Source: Gentiana macrophylla (taxonomy: Eukaryota; Streptophyta; Magnoliopsida; Gentianales; Gentianaceae). From it: DNA of 64,000 bases. Shown piece after piece: positions 22,201 through 32,803 of this stretch; position 1 is the stretch's first letter; each line of letters starts with the position of its first letter. A program made the position numbers and the translations under genes. The notes under the pieces were generated by a model. The model was not told the DNA's origin, searched no databases, and saw nothing but the letters and a program-made list of their open reading frames with translations. The DNA lies in NCBI GenBank assembly GCA_026214975.1, contig JAOBSW010000770.1, positions 1-64,000 of the forward strand. Direction: 5' to 3'.

Positions 22201-22474
22201 ATTGCTTCTGGATTGGTGGGAGCATTATTTCCAGACCCAAAATGAAATAGTTCTCTTAGTAGATCTGAAGATATTTCAATTTCTCTTCCATTAACTGTCG
22301 TAGTGAAGGCCTCTCTACCTTCATGTATAACAATATTTCTCTAGAATTCCAATACATTGACATATGAAATTCTCTCCAGTCTTCTATTGATGACATTCTC
22401 CAAACCAGCAAACCATCTGATTCTTTGTCCTATGTTAATGGCTAGTTCAGTAGAGTGACAGTCAGTCAAATAAC

Positions 22475-24216
22475 TGATGGGAGTCAACTTTACGTGACTC
22501 CGGTGCATTATTTATCCCCGATTATCACATTTTCAGCACATTTTTGGATGACTTAGACCATTTTCGGGGTGATATCGTGAGCTTATGGCACGGGGAATGA
22601 ATCCGTTACTTTGTTGGACTGTTACCCATTTTTAGTGGATATTGATCCAATTCCCGAGCACTTTTACCCTCCGGAATTGTTTGTATGTTTTTGGTCATGT
22701 GTGATGTTATAGGGTATCAGTGTCTCGAGGACCCGGAAGGCGATGATTTATGGTAAAAAAGCATAACCGAGGCAAGAGAAGGGTTCAAAGGAGGAAAAAG
22801 TGGAGTTTTGGGGCAACAGGACTCCAAACGCACGTTTGAACCCCTCAAACGTGCGTTCAAAGAGGCAAAAGTTGATACAGAGTTGAACCCCTCCAGACGC
22901 ACATTTAAAACCATCCTAAACGCGCATTCAAAGTCCACCAAACGCACGTTCGACCCATCCTAAACATGCGTTCAAGATGAAGAACATTCAAGTCCCTGCC
23001 CAGAAACGAAGCAGAACGTACGTTTGAACCAATCCAAACGTGCGTTTGAAGAAGCTAAACGCCAGTTCCAGCCTCCAAACGTGCGTTTGGGCCAATTTTC
23101 TGTAGATTTTCTCCCCAACTATAAATACCCCACTTAGACTATTTCTTGAACATGAATGACTTTCTTAGCAAAACTCTACCCCTTTCTTAGCTCGATTTTT
23201 GTAATAGCTTAGAATACTTCCTCTTAGTGTACATCAACATTATCTTAGCTTAATCTTTCCATTACTTAGCTTAGATTTCTATTCCAAACACTAAGAGACC
23301 ACCTTTTAATTACTTCTTTATTTTGTACTTTTTGGATCTAATCTCGAATTTCTGCAATTTAATGGTAATTTTCTCCTTTCTTTTACTTGTCATGGCTTTT
23401 ATTTACTGTCTTGTGTATGTTTTAACTAGTATAATGAGTAGCTAAATCCTTTTCATAGTCGAATCATGTGAAATTTAGTGAAATCACCCTTTGGGTGATG
23501 AAATTGGGAGTGGGTAGTGCTTGTTATTGTTGTATCTTGCGTGTTTCACGTCTTAGAACTTGTTATAACGGATTTGGGCTAGATTGATCACCTAGGTCAA
23601 AATCACACACATCACTCTTGAGAGTTGTTCAGATGGAGGGGTGTGGGAAAAGGGTTCTAAGATCATTGCATATGGTGAGGTCACTCGTTTTAACGTTTAA
23701 GCAGCTCTAGTGCATAACATGTCTTGTTAGTGAGTCTTCTTTCGGGAAGGGTAGTTAGCATGGCATAAGGTGTTAGGAGAGAGTTGTTCAAACCTTAGCA
23801 CCGGGATTAGGAGTTTGCACCCGTGAGATTGAATGCAAGAGTTCGTTCGTTTATTGCACGCTCCCGGTTTTGTCATTCCATTGGGTGAAACTAGCTATTT
23901 TGATCATGGTTCGGCTATGTCCCTTAATCTATCTTAGAAAACCTAGTAGTTTAATCTTCTCTCTTTCTTGTCTTTAAACTCGTTAGTAGGAATCACGTTA
24001 GTGTCGTTGTAGTTATAAATACTTTGAAATATTGATCACCTAGACTAAGTTCCACGTTCAGTTTGGTACTTGCAAACACTTTTCCCTTGGGTTCGACCTC
24101 GTACTCCGGTAGCTATTCTAGCAATCGACCCGGTACACTGCCGGTTAGAGAGTTAGTTTACCCACGGTTTCGAGTCCTTATAAATTGTTTTGTTAGCGTA
24201 GATTTTTAGCTCATCA
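22475..24216 (+). repeat. solo LTR of the Athila-B family in the env-like ORF
   Basis: 1742 bp from TGATGGGAGTCAACTTTACG to TAGCTCATCA, with perfect ATAAC duplications at 22470-22474 and 24217-24221. It is similar along its length to the LTRs at 53724-55483 and 59243-60999. The TATA box ACTATAAATACC is at 23120-23127. Its U3 holds the densest array of AAACGYGCGTTTG-like words in the window (22824-23091). Confidence 0.9.
22824..23091 (+). repeat. U3 word array, AAACGYGCGTTTG type
   Basis: About ten near-palindromic words such as CAAACGCACGTTTG and CAAACGTGCGTTTG in both orientations within 268 bp, ending about 30 bp before the TATA box. Smaller versions occupy the same place in related LTRs. 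Position suggests a regulatory or methylation-target role; this is inference. Confidence 0.65.
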
Positions 24217-24270
24217 ATAACCTCTTACACTTTGACTGGTGCCAATATGAACATCATCCTTGTTTGCCAT

Positions 24271-24928
24271 TATAGGTGAGAAAGATGAAGAAGAAAACTT
24301 TCAAATCTGTGTTTACACAAGATATTTGCAGAGAAAACGCAATTTGAGAGTTGTATGTATCCTCTGTGTATATGTCTGTATATAAAGCAGAGAGTAGTGG
24401 GTAGAAAACTGTCAGACACGTACTGTAGCATTAATCACCTATTAAAATTTGAGTGAATGTCTTCTTGCCACGTGTCCCATGACAGACTCATAACGGATTG
24501 TAACCGTTCGATCGTGTAACTGCGGTTATAAAGATGAAATAAATATCCCGCTATTTTTGCTTTTTGACTTTAGTATGCTTTGGTCGAGTAACGTTTATTT
24601 CAAAGAGCTGACCTTCTCATCATAGACTTGGCTCGGCGACCTGCGACAATATGTCTCAAAGCAACCTCTTTGCGACAAAGTAACTTTGCTGATCTTCAAT
24701 TCTTCTTGCTTTGTCCAACTGATAATACAAGATGAAGTTTAATACCAATGACTGATCTGTCAAGTGAGCTCACCCAACATGACAAAGACCAATACCATTG
24801 GCAACTTCATTTGCTCAATTGTCCAAACATAAGTACATGGAATTGTTGATACCAATGACTAATCTGCTAGTGAGCTCACCCAACATAGCAAAGACTAATC
24901 CCCTTGGTGAATTCCCGTACATTTTCGA
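24271..24928 (-). other. spacer between Sirevirus RNase H and env-like ORF
   Basis: About 660 bp with no coding frame. The part nearest the env-like ORF has the layout of a plant core promoter (see 24376-24475). The rest (24486-24928) shows two similar runs reading CCAATGACT...GTGAGCTCACCCAACAT (about 24746-24780 and 24851-24886), a short internal duplication. Confidence 0.55.
24376..24475 (-). promoter_or_regulatory. promoter-like block upstream of the env-like ORF
   Basis: Read on the minus strand: a G-box/ABRE core ACACGTGGC (24467-24475), then CTTTATATACAG, a TATA-type box (24376-24387), about 80-90 bp later, then the env-like ATG (24270) about 110 bp downstream, with no intervening ATG noticed in the leader. 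Spacing fits a plant promoter. It could allow the ORF to be expressed apart from gag-pol. No expression evidence is available. Confidence 0.45.
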
Positions 24929-25567
24929 TCATAGATGTCTCCAGTCAACTTTTATAATTCCAAGTTCAGTCCTTAGTTTAGCAAATCTTTCACTATCCAG
25001 TGGATTAGTGAAAATATCAGCAAGTTGATCTTCAGTAGGGATATACAGAACCGCCACATCTTTCTTTTCACCATGATCTCTTATAAAGTGATGTCTTACA
25101 TCAATGTGCTTGGTTCTTAAGTGCAAAACAAGATTTTCTGTGATTGAAATTGCACTTGTGTTGTCACACATTATAGGAATTTCTCTTTCTTCAATTCCAT
25201 AATCCCTTAATTGTCTTAACCAAAGTACTTGTGCACAAAGAACTTCAAAGCAAACAATATATTCAAATTTTCAAAGAGTGGAAGTTGATATTGGTCTGTT
25301 TCTTGCTAAACCAGAAACTAGTCTATTTCCCATTAAGCGATTGTGTTCTGTGGTGCTTTTTCTATCAATCTTGCATCCAGCATAATCAGAATCTGAGTAG
25401 GATATAACCTTGAAGCTTCCATCTTTTGAATACCATATTCCTACATCCAAAGTCTCTTTTAGATATTTGAGAACTCTTTTGACTGCAGCTAAGTGACTTT
25501 CCTTAGGTATTGATTGAAATCTTGCACAAACACCTACAAAGAAAGGATATATCAGTCTCACTGGCAA
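24929..25567 (-). pseudogene. Sirevirus RNase H
   Basis: The end of the copia polyprotein. 25271-25567 gives HLAAVKRVLKYLKETLDVGI and VISYSDSDYAGCKIDRKST, and 24929-25171 gives MCDNTSAISITENLVLHLRT, KHIDVRHHFIRD and DQLADIFTNPL. Catalytic acids are visible (SDSDYAG, CDNTSAI). Stops and a shift between 25171 and 25271 divide it. Copia order puts RNase H after reverse transcriptase. Confidence 0.85.
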
Positions 25568-25588
25568 GATAAGTCTGATGATCGCCTA

Positions 25589-26959
25589 TCATCCTTCGTA
25601 TAAGGTCCGATCAACATCTTTGCCATCTTTGTCTTCATCCAATCTTATGTTTGTACTCATAGGAGTTGATACCTTGGTGCTGTTTTCCATACCAAACTTC
25701 TTCAGCAGCTCCTTGGTGTACTTGGTTTGATGAATGAAGATTCCATATTTCATTTGTTTGACTTGTAAACCCAAAAAGTAGTTCATTTCTCCCATCATAC
25801 TCATTTGGAATTTACTTTTCATCAGATTTGCAAACTTTTCACAAATTGAATCATTTTCAGAACCAAATATTATGTCATCAACATAAATCTGTACCAGCAG
25901 GGTGTTGTCTCCTTCACTAATTCTGAAAAGAGTCTTGTCAATGGTACCTTTGGTAAAACCATTTTCCACCAAGAATTGAGATAAGGTCTCATACCATGCT
26001 CTTGGTTCTTGTTTCAAACCATAAAGTGCTTTATTGAGTCTGTACACTTTATCTTTTTTATTTTTAACTTCAAAACCAGGAGGTTGCTGAACATAGACCT
26101 CCTCTTCCAGAATGCCATTCAAAAATGCACTCTTGACATCCATCTGATATACTTTGAAGTTTTTATATGCAGCATATGCCAAGAATAATCTTATAGCTTC
26201 CAATCTTGCAACATGGGCATATGTTTCATCAAAATCTATTCCTTCTGCTTGAGAATAGCCTTTTGCAACTAGTCTGGCCTTATTCCTCACAATGGTACCA
26301 GATTCATCCAATTTGTTTCTGTATACCCATTTTGTTCCAATTATGTTTGCATGATTAGGCCTTTCCACTAGTGTCCAAACTTGATTTCTTTCAAATTCAT
26401 TCAATTCTTCTTGCATAGCAATTATCCAATCTGGATATGATATTGCTTCTTCAACAACTTTAGGTTCCATTTGAGATAGAAAGCATGTAAACATTGCTTC
26501 TAGTTGTCTTCTAGTCGTCACACCTTGCTGTATATTGCCAATAACTTGCTCAGCAGGGTGATCCCTTAACCATTGTGGATTTTGGTTAGATTGATTCTCA
26601 GGAACATCGTCTTCAGTAGGGTCTGCTGTTTCTTCAATAGGGGGTTCAGCAGATCCTTGAGCTGCTTCAGCTGTTGCATCAGTAGTGTTACCAACAGGGT
26701 GTTCAGCAGGGGCTGAATCATAAATCTTTAAGTCATTAAACCATTCCAAAACTTCAACACATTCTGGATCAGTGACTTGTTGATTCTGTGCAGGTTCTGA
26801 ACCTTCATCTTCCATTCCAGTGAACTTAGGTTCATCAAACACAACATGTATTGTTTCTTCATGTTTCAGTGTCCTTTTATTCAGTACCCTGAATGCTTTG
26901 CTGACAGAAGAGTATCCCAAGAAGATTCCTTCATCTGATTTTGGTTGGAAGGTCTTCAA
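25589..26959 (-). pseudogene. Sirevirus integrase C-terminus and reverse transcriptase
   Basis: One uninterrupted 456-residue frame. It begins with the integrase C-terminal end ([20 protein letters not shown]), then an acidic spacer (about residues 50-145). The reverse transcriptase follows: [87 protein letters not shown] and the catalytic [10 protein letters not shown], ending near [17 protein letters not shown] and [12 protein letters not shown]. The catalytic Asp residues are retained (MDVKSAF and YVDD). It is the best preserved part of the element, although the copy as a whole is inactive. Confidence 0.88.
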
Positions 26960-27898
26960 TTGCTCCTTATGATTTAAAATAAAACACTTGCTTCCAAATG
27001 GATGAAAGTAAGATATATTAGGTTTCCTTCCATTCTAAATCTCATAAGGTGTCTTCAGCAGCTTATTGTTCACTGAGGTCCTGTTTTGTGTATAGCATCT
27101 TTGTCAGAAGCTCGCTTGACCCAATATCTTTTCGAGCAATAATGCTTCACAAATCATTGTCCTTCCTGCTTCTTTCAAAGTCTTGTTTCTTCTTTCAGCA
27201 ACCCCATTTTGCTGAGTTGTACCAGCAGCAGCTACTTGATGTAGTACACCATTTTGCTCACAATATTCTCTTATAACTTTGTTGAGAAATTGGTGACCCT
27301 TATCTCGATATGATCTTCACCACTCTTGTCAAAGTTTTCTTATTTTGCAATCTCTTCAAAAGTTCAGGCATCTTTTCAAGTGTTTCACTTTTCTTATTCA
27401 TGAATACTACCCAATCTGTATCTTGAATAATCATCCACAACTACTAAAGTGTACTTCTTTCCTGTTACACTTGTTGGTGTTACTAGCCCAAACAGATCCA
27501 TGTGCATCACTCCAATACTCTTTTTCTTTGATTGCTTTGTCTTTGATTTGAAGCTTGATTTTGTCACATTTACCTTGTCGTGTGCATCATATATAGCATC
27601 CTTTTGAATGTGATCTCAGGTAAACCAATCACCAGTTTCTTCTTCACCAACTGATTGATATCATCAAAGTTTAGATGATTCAACTTCTTATGCCATAACC
27701 AATTAAGTTTTGACTTGGTATGCACAATCAGCGAGTTTCGGCAATGATGAGACCAATCCACAACATACATGTTTTGTTGTCTTCTTCCAGCCAACACAAC
27801 TTGATCACCTCTTTCACTAATGACAATACAGTTGTTTTTGTCAAAAGTGACCTTGTAACCCATGTCACAAAATTGTCCAGTGCTCAGTAGGTTGTAGT
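26960..27898 (-). pseudogene. Sirevirus integrase, degenerate
   Basis: 27570-27898 encodes the gag-pre-integrase/HHCC region (LLSTGQFCDMGYKVTFDKNN, WLWHKKLNHLNFDDINQLVK). Below 27570 the integrase core can be followed only in fragments that switch frame with many stops. The 27899-27903 bases CCAGT are the target site of the array that follows. Integration by this copy would not be possible. Confidence 0.75.
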
Positions 27899-27903
27899 CC
27901 AGT

Positions 27904-28426
27904 TGATACGAATCGAAAACGGGATTTGCCCTAGGATTTTCTAAAGGAATCAATAACGAGCTCGAAACAACGAACTTAGATAATCCAACCTAAGAACGTT
28001 GGCAAGAACGCCACAACGCTTGCTCAAGGCGCTGATAAGTTCTTTAAGGGGTGGAACTCTACAACGAAGAGATCCTCACTCACAAGTGATAAACAAGTCA
28101 ATAGACTCAATAATAATTTTCACTCAAAATTGAACTGTTTGTAAAAGAACAACCTAGGTGCCTTATATAGGCTACAATATTCATGAAACTAATGTAGCTA
28201 ACCAATGTGGGATAAATTACATTGTAATTTTGGCCACTTTATTTTGTAACAAATCTAACTCATCCCTAATAAGCCCAAAAGGCTATTATTTTCTAAAAAT
28301 AAACACCTGGCCCAATATACTAACATATGGGCAACTTTTGACACGGGCCTAAGGCCGTTTTATTCATTAAAACACCGAATACTAAAATAAACAAAACAAA
28401 TAAAATGTCTCGGACGGATCACATCA
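27904..28426 (-). repeat. array LTR a (outer, 3' end)
   Basis: 523 bp, complete, with both ends intact. The TATA box is the complement of CCTTATATAG at 28161-28170. It corresponds end to end to 35342-35863. Confidence 0.88.
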
Positions 28427-28440
28427 TTCCTCCCGGTTGG
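28427..28440 (-). other. polypurine tract of the array
   Basis: The minus strand reads CCAACCGGGAGGAA directly before the LTR start TGATGTG. Equivalent tracts (CGGGAGGGAA) precede LTRs b and c. Confidence 0.75.
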
Positions 28441-29364
28441 AAAGGATTCGTCCTCGAATCAACATGACGTCATAGAAGTCAAGATCGAAACCAAGTTTGA
28501 ACAAACCGCAAAAACGCGTCAATGATATACCAGGATCAAAGATAATTTGGATATACTGCTCCAAAGCAATAGCATGTCTAGATGTCGATCCATGCTTCCG
28601 CAATAGAACATAAGAAAAGTCACTTGGTTGGATATCGACGGTGATGAAACTCGGAGTGACAAACAACATAATCATAGAAATGCAATGTAGGATCTTCATA
28701 AACACGCAAGGCAAAAGGATCAATAAAATGTGCGCCGGTTTGCCACCATTAACAACCGGGATAGTTCATCCAAAGGCAATATAGGGCGGCATTGGATGTA
28801 TCCAACAAACATGGTTTCTCTCCTCATGTGGATGATCCTCCTGCACTGCATGTAAGACAAAATACAATTTGGAACAAGAATTGAGAGCATAGTTTCTCCT
28901 TGTGCCTCATCCACAATCAACTCTTTGCGCACTTCCTCCACAATAGACACCTCGACATCTCTATTTTCTCTTCCCCAATTTCAGGTTCATCCACCTCCCT
29001 TTGTCACATCGACAACTATAGAACTATTTTCTTCCTCCCTTTCCAAATCCTCCTCACTAATGTTAACAACCTCGTCATTTTCCGCTTTAGTCCACCCATT
29101 TTCCTTTTGAATGTCAGCCCACCGTTTGGCCTCCTCCGCCTGTAGTAGTTCAACTTCCTTTTCCAATCTATCCTGCAACTCTTGCGTCTTAACTTGCATA
29201 ATAGCCTTAATTTCTTGTTTCAACTTCGCACCGAGTGCACGATTATTCTCCTCAAGGATCCTTGCTATCACTGCTAACATGCTCTCATTTCGATCCGCTA
29301 ACTCAGTTTGACGCCTCTGTTCCTTTCTACGATCCCGTCTCTCATAATGATCAAAATAAGGCAT
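28427..29364 (-). pseudogene. array gag-like ORF, copy A (broken)
   Basis: Starts with the same MPYFDHYERRDRRKEQRRQT as copy B and is clean to about residue 125. It is then broken by frameshifts near 28985, 28800 and 28720. The three copies differ mainly by 1-2-base indels. Function is as described for copy B (30860-31807). Confidence 0.7.
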
Positions 29365-29959
29365 ATTCCCACAATTATCTCATGTTTACTCAGCCTGATG
29401 CTCAATCGTAATGAATTTTTTTTTGATAGCAGAATTACACAGGTGTGAAAATTTTCACACCCTGATGTGAAACCCACGTATTTAAGCACCGAACGACTAC
29501 AAATTTGGGAAAACTCAAAAGACAAAAGTTGTAGAACTGAGAGTTTTCTAAAGGATGTCAAATTTTCAGATTTTTTGGAGATACGTAAGTCGCTCTAACA
29601 ATCGTTTTTCAGAAACTGATGCAATCTGTCAAAAATTTCCAGATTGATAGCTGTGACTTAAGGTGCCGAATCCGTTAAAACTACAGCGAATTTGGAAAAT
29701 ATCAAAAGACAAAAGTTGTAGATCTGCAAATTTCCTATAAGTTCACCAATTTTCAGGTAATTTTAATTCGTTTAACCCACTGAAAACGAATTCAAACAAT
29801 GATTTACTGCTGCAGTTTTTCTGGACAGATTGTTTGGAGTAATCGGCGGTTTTCGGCAAGATTTATGTTGAATCTGGATTGGGTGTAAAGAGAGAAATTG
29901 TAGCACGAGATGTATTCTATATGTGGTAAAAAGTGCAGAATTTTTCGAGTTGTTTTGGT

Positions 29960-30350
29960 TAGGGAACGAACTGATACAAAAAACGGGATCTGTAAAATAA
30001 TATAGGTTCTTGGGATGAAGGTTTGAAGAATCTTCAAGTTTTCCGGGTCGGATGGATGAAGATTTGAAGATTTATGGCTGGGGAGGGGACGAAATTAAAG
30101 GAAATCAATAACGAATAATTTTTTTGTTTTTGAATAATAATGCGAAAAGAAAGAAAATAAATGGGATATTTGATTACCTTTAGTCAACCGAAGGCTCCGA
30201 TACCAAATGATACGATTCCAAGAACGGGATTTGTAAAATAATTAGGGTTCTTGGGATGAAAGTTTGAAGAATCTTCAAGTTTTCCGGGTAGGATGGATGA
30301 AGATTTGAAGATTTTGGATGTTCTTGGGAGAGGGTGGACGAAATTAATGA
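29960..30350 (-). repeat. leader duplication within array unit A
   Basis: Two versions of a ~130-bp block (about 29974-30100 and 30214-30345) share GGTTCTTGGGATGAA, GAAGAATCTTCAAGTTTTCC and GGATGGATGAAGATTTGAAG. Between them, CCGATACCAAATGATACG repeats the primer-site/LTR junction in slightly altered form. The same doubled leader is present in units B (about 32410-32790) and C (about 34850-35220). Confidence 0.7.
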
Positions 30351-30359
30351 ACAAAAAAA

Positions 30360-30867
30360 ATGAGATTTGCCCTAGGATTTTCTAAAGGAATCAATAACGA
30401 GCTCGAAACAACGATCTTAGATAATCCAACCAAAGAACGTTGGCAAGAACGCCACAACGCTTGCTCAAGGCGCTGATAAGTTCTTTAAGGGGTGGAACTC
30501 TACAACGAAGAGATCCTCACTCGCAAGTGATAAACAAGTCAATAGACTCAATAATAATTTCACTCAAAATTGAACTGTTTGTAAAATAACAACCTAGGTG
30601 CCTTATATAGGCTACAATATTCATGAAACTAATGTAGCTAACTAATGTGGGATAAATTACATTGTAATTTTCGCCACTTTATTTTGTAACAAATCTAACT
30701 CAACCCTAATAAGCCCAAAAGGCTATTATTTTCTAAAAATAAACACCTGGCCCAATATACTAACATATGGGCAACTTTTGACACGGGCCTAAGGCCGTTT
30801 TATTCATTAAAACACCGAATACTAAAATAAACAAAACAAATAAAATGTCTCGGGACGGATCACATCA
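30360..30867 (-). repeat. array LTR b (inner, truncated)
   Basis: Same as LTR a but lacking the last ~20 bp of the LTR 3' end: the sequence jumps from GAACAAAAAAAATGAG directly into ATTTGCCCTAGG. The primer site is missing too. Confidence 0.88.
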
Positions 30868-31807
30868 TTCCCTCCCGATTGGAAAGGATTCGTCCTCGAA
30901 TCAACAGGACGTCATAGAAGTCAGCATCAGAAACCAAGTTTGAACAAACCGCAAAAAACGTCAATGATATACCAGGATCAAAGATAATTTGGATATACAG
31001 CTCCAAAGCAATAGCATGTCTAGATGTCGATCCATGCTTCCGCAATAGAACATAAGAAAAGTCACTTGGTTGGATATCGACGGTGATGAAACTCGGAGTG
31101 ACAGCAACATAATCATAGAAATGCAATGTAGGATCTTCATAAACACGCAAGGCAAAAGGATCAATAAAAATGTGCGCCGGTTTGCCACCATTAACAACCG
31201 GGGATAGTTCATCCAAAGGCAATATAGGGGCGGCATTGGATGTATCCAACAGCATGGTTTCCTCCTCATGTGGATGATCCTCCTGTACCTGCACAGAAGA
31301 CAAAATACAGCTGGAACAAGAATTCAGTAGCATAGTTTCTCCTTGTGCCTCATCCACAATCAACTCTTTGCGTACTTCCTCCACAATAGACACCTCTGAC
31401 ATCTCTATTTTCTCTTCCCCAATTTCAGGTTCATCCACCTCCACTGTCACATCGACAACTATAGAACTATTTTCTTCCTCCCTTTCCAAATCCTCCTCAC
31501 TAATGTTAACAACCTCGTCATTTTCCGCTTTAGTCCACCCATATTCCTTTTGAATGTCCGCCCACCGTTTGGCCTCCTCCGCCTGTAGTAGTTCAACTTC
31601 CTTTTCCAATCTATCCTGCAACTCTTGCGTCTTAACTTGCATAATAGCCTTAATTTCTTGTTTCAACTTCGCACCGAGTGCACGATTATTCTCCTCAAGG
31701 ATCCTTGCTATCACTGCTAACATGCTCTCATTTCGATCCGCTAACTCAGTTTGACGCCTCTGTTCCTTTCTACGATCCCGTCTCTCATAATGATCAAAAT
31801 AAGGCAT
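30860..31807 (-). CDS. array gag-like ORF, copy B (intact, 315 residues)
   Basis: The only uninterrupted copy. Residues 1-110 are strongly charged and probably coiled coil (RRDRRKEQRRQTELADRNES, AIMQVKTQELQDRLEKEVEL). An acidic stretch follows (EEDLEREEENSSIVVDV), then a region with no family I recognise (ILPLDELSPVVNGGKPAHIF, SFITVDIQPSDFSYVLLRKH). It ends SNREGMM with its stop codon inside the first bases of the LTR. In the next frame the same DNA reads DSRTNPFQSGGNDV, the tail seen at the end of many plant gypsy polyproteins. It may act as a gag-like particle protein; this is not proven. Confidence 0.6.
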   Translation of the reverse strand: MPYFDHYERRDRRKEQRRQTELADRNESMLAVIARILEENNRALGAKLKQEIKAIMQVKTQELQDRLEKEVELLQAEEAKRWADIQKEYGWTKAENDEVVNISEEDLEREEENSSIVVDVTVEVDEPEIGEEKIEMSEVSIVEEVRKELIVDEAQGETMLLNSCSSCILSSVQVQEDHPHEEETMLLDTSNAAPILPLDELSPVVNGGKPAHIFIDPFALRVYEDPTLHFYDYVAVTPSFITVDIQPSDFSYVLLRKHGSTSRHAIALELYIQIIFDPGISLTFFAVCSNLVSDADFYDVLLIRGRILSNREGMM

Positions 31808-32803
31808 ATTCCCACAATTATCTCATGTTTACTCAGCCTGATGCTCAATCGTAATGAATTTTTTTTTTGATAGCAGAATTACACAGGTGTGAAAATTTTC
31901 ACACCCAGATGTGAAACCCACGTATTTAAGCACCGAACGACTACAAATTTGGGAAAACTCAAAAGACAAAAGTTGTAGAACTGAGAGTTTTCTAAAGGGT
32001 GTCAAATTTTCAGATTTTTTGGAGATACGTAAGTCGCTCTAACAATCGTTTTTTAGAAACTGATGCAATCTGTCAAAAATTTCCAGATTGATAGCTGTGA
32101 CTTAAGGTGCCGAATCCGTTAAAAATACAGCGAATTTGGAAAATATCAAAAGACAAAAGTTGTAGATCTGCAAATTTCCTATAAGTTCACCAATTTTCAG
32201 GTAATGTTAATTCGTTTAACCCACTGAAAACGAATTCAAACAATGATTTACTGCTGCAGTTTTTCTGGACAGATTGTTTGGAGTAATCGGCGGTTTTCGG
32301 CAAGATTTATGTTGAATCTGGATTGGGTGTAAAGAGAGAAATTGTAGCACGAGATGTATTCTATATGTGGTAAAAAGTGCAGAATTTTTCGAGTTGTTTT
32401 GGTTAGGGAACGAACTGATACAAAAAACGGGATCTGTAAAATAATATAGGTTCTTGGGATGAAGGTTTGAAGAATCTTCAAGTTTTCCGGGTCGGATGGA
32501 TGAAGATTTGAAGATTTATGGCTGGGGAGGGGACGAAATTAAAGGAAATCAATAACGAATAATTTTTTTGTTTTTGAATAATAATGCGAAAAGAAAGAAA
32601 ATAAATGGGATATTTGATTACCTTTAGTCAACCGAAGGCTCCGATACCAAATGATACGATTCCAAGAACGGGATTTGTAAAATAATTAGGGTTCTTGGGA
32701 TGAAAGTTTGAAGAATCTTCAAGTTTTCCGGGTAGGATGGATGAAGATTTGAAGATTTTGGATGTTCTTGGGAGAGGGTGGACGAAATTAATGAACAAAA
32801 AAA

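Larger units (their letters stand above)
19255..24270 (-). pseudogene. Sirevirus env-like ORF, interrupted by a solo LTR
   Basis: Starts at the ATG at 24268-24270 (MANKDDVHIGTSQSVRG), is cut after about 18 codons by the solo LTR 22475-24216, and resumes at 22474. First comes a globular part (IGQRIRWFAGLENVINRRLE, LLRELFHFGSGNNAPTNPEA, NVKHIGYEYNLLSKLIAKTI). Next is a basic segment (KKVVGKRKATDTRK), then a long acidic, Glu/Val/Gln-rich region with loose repeats (VQVAEDQTVPEQRLEQ, VQAAEVQTAPRHRLEL). It ends with a probable coiled coil (LRTVRNDITRLRTQLDRQEQ) and a stop at 19255. Stops near 22340, 21963, 21550 and 20763 and frameshifts disable it. There is no clear signal peptide or membrane segment, so 'envelope' is only a positional name. 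Confidence 0.7.

Noticed and set aside
28900..29311. Ser-rich plus-strand frames such as SSTIDTSDISIFSSPISGS, repeated in all three array units
   Set aside because: They are antisense to the Glu-rich gag-like ORF; Glu codons on one strand give Ser/Phe/Leu on the other. They are repeated only because the unit is repeated.
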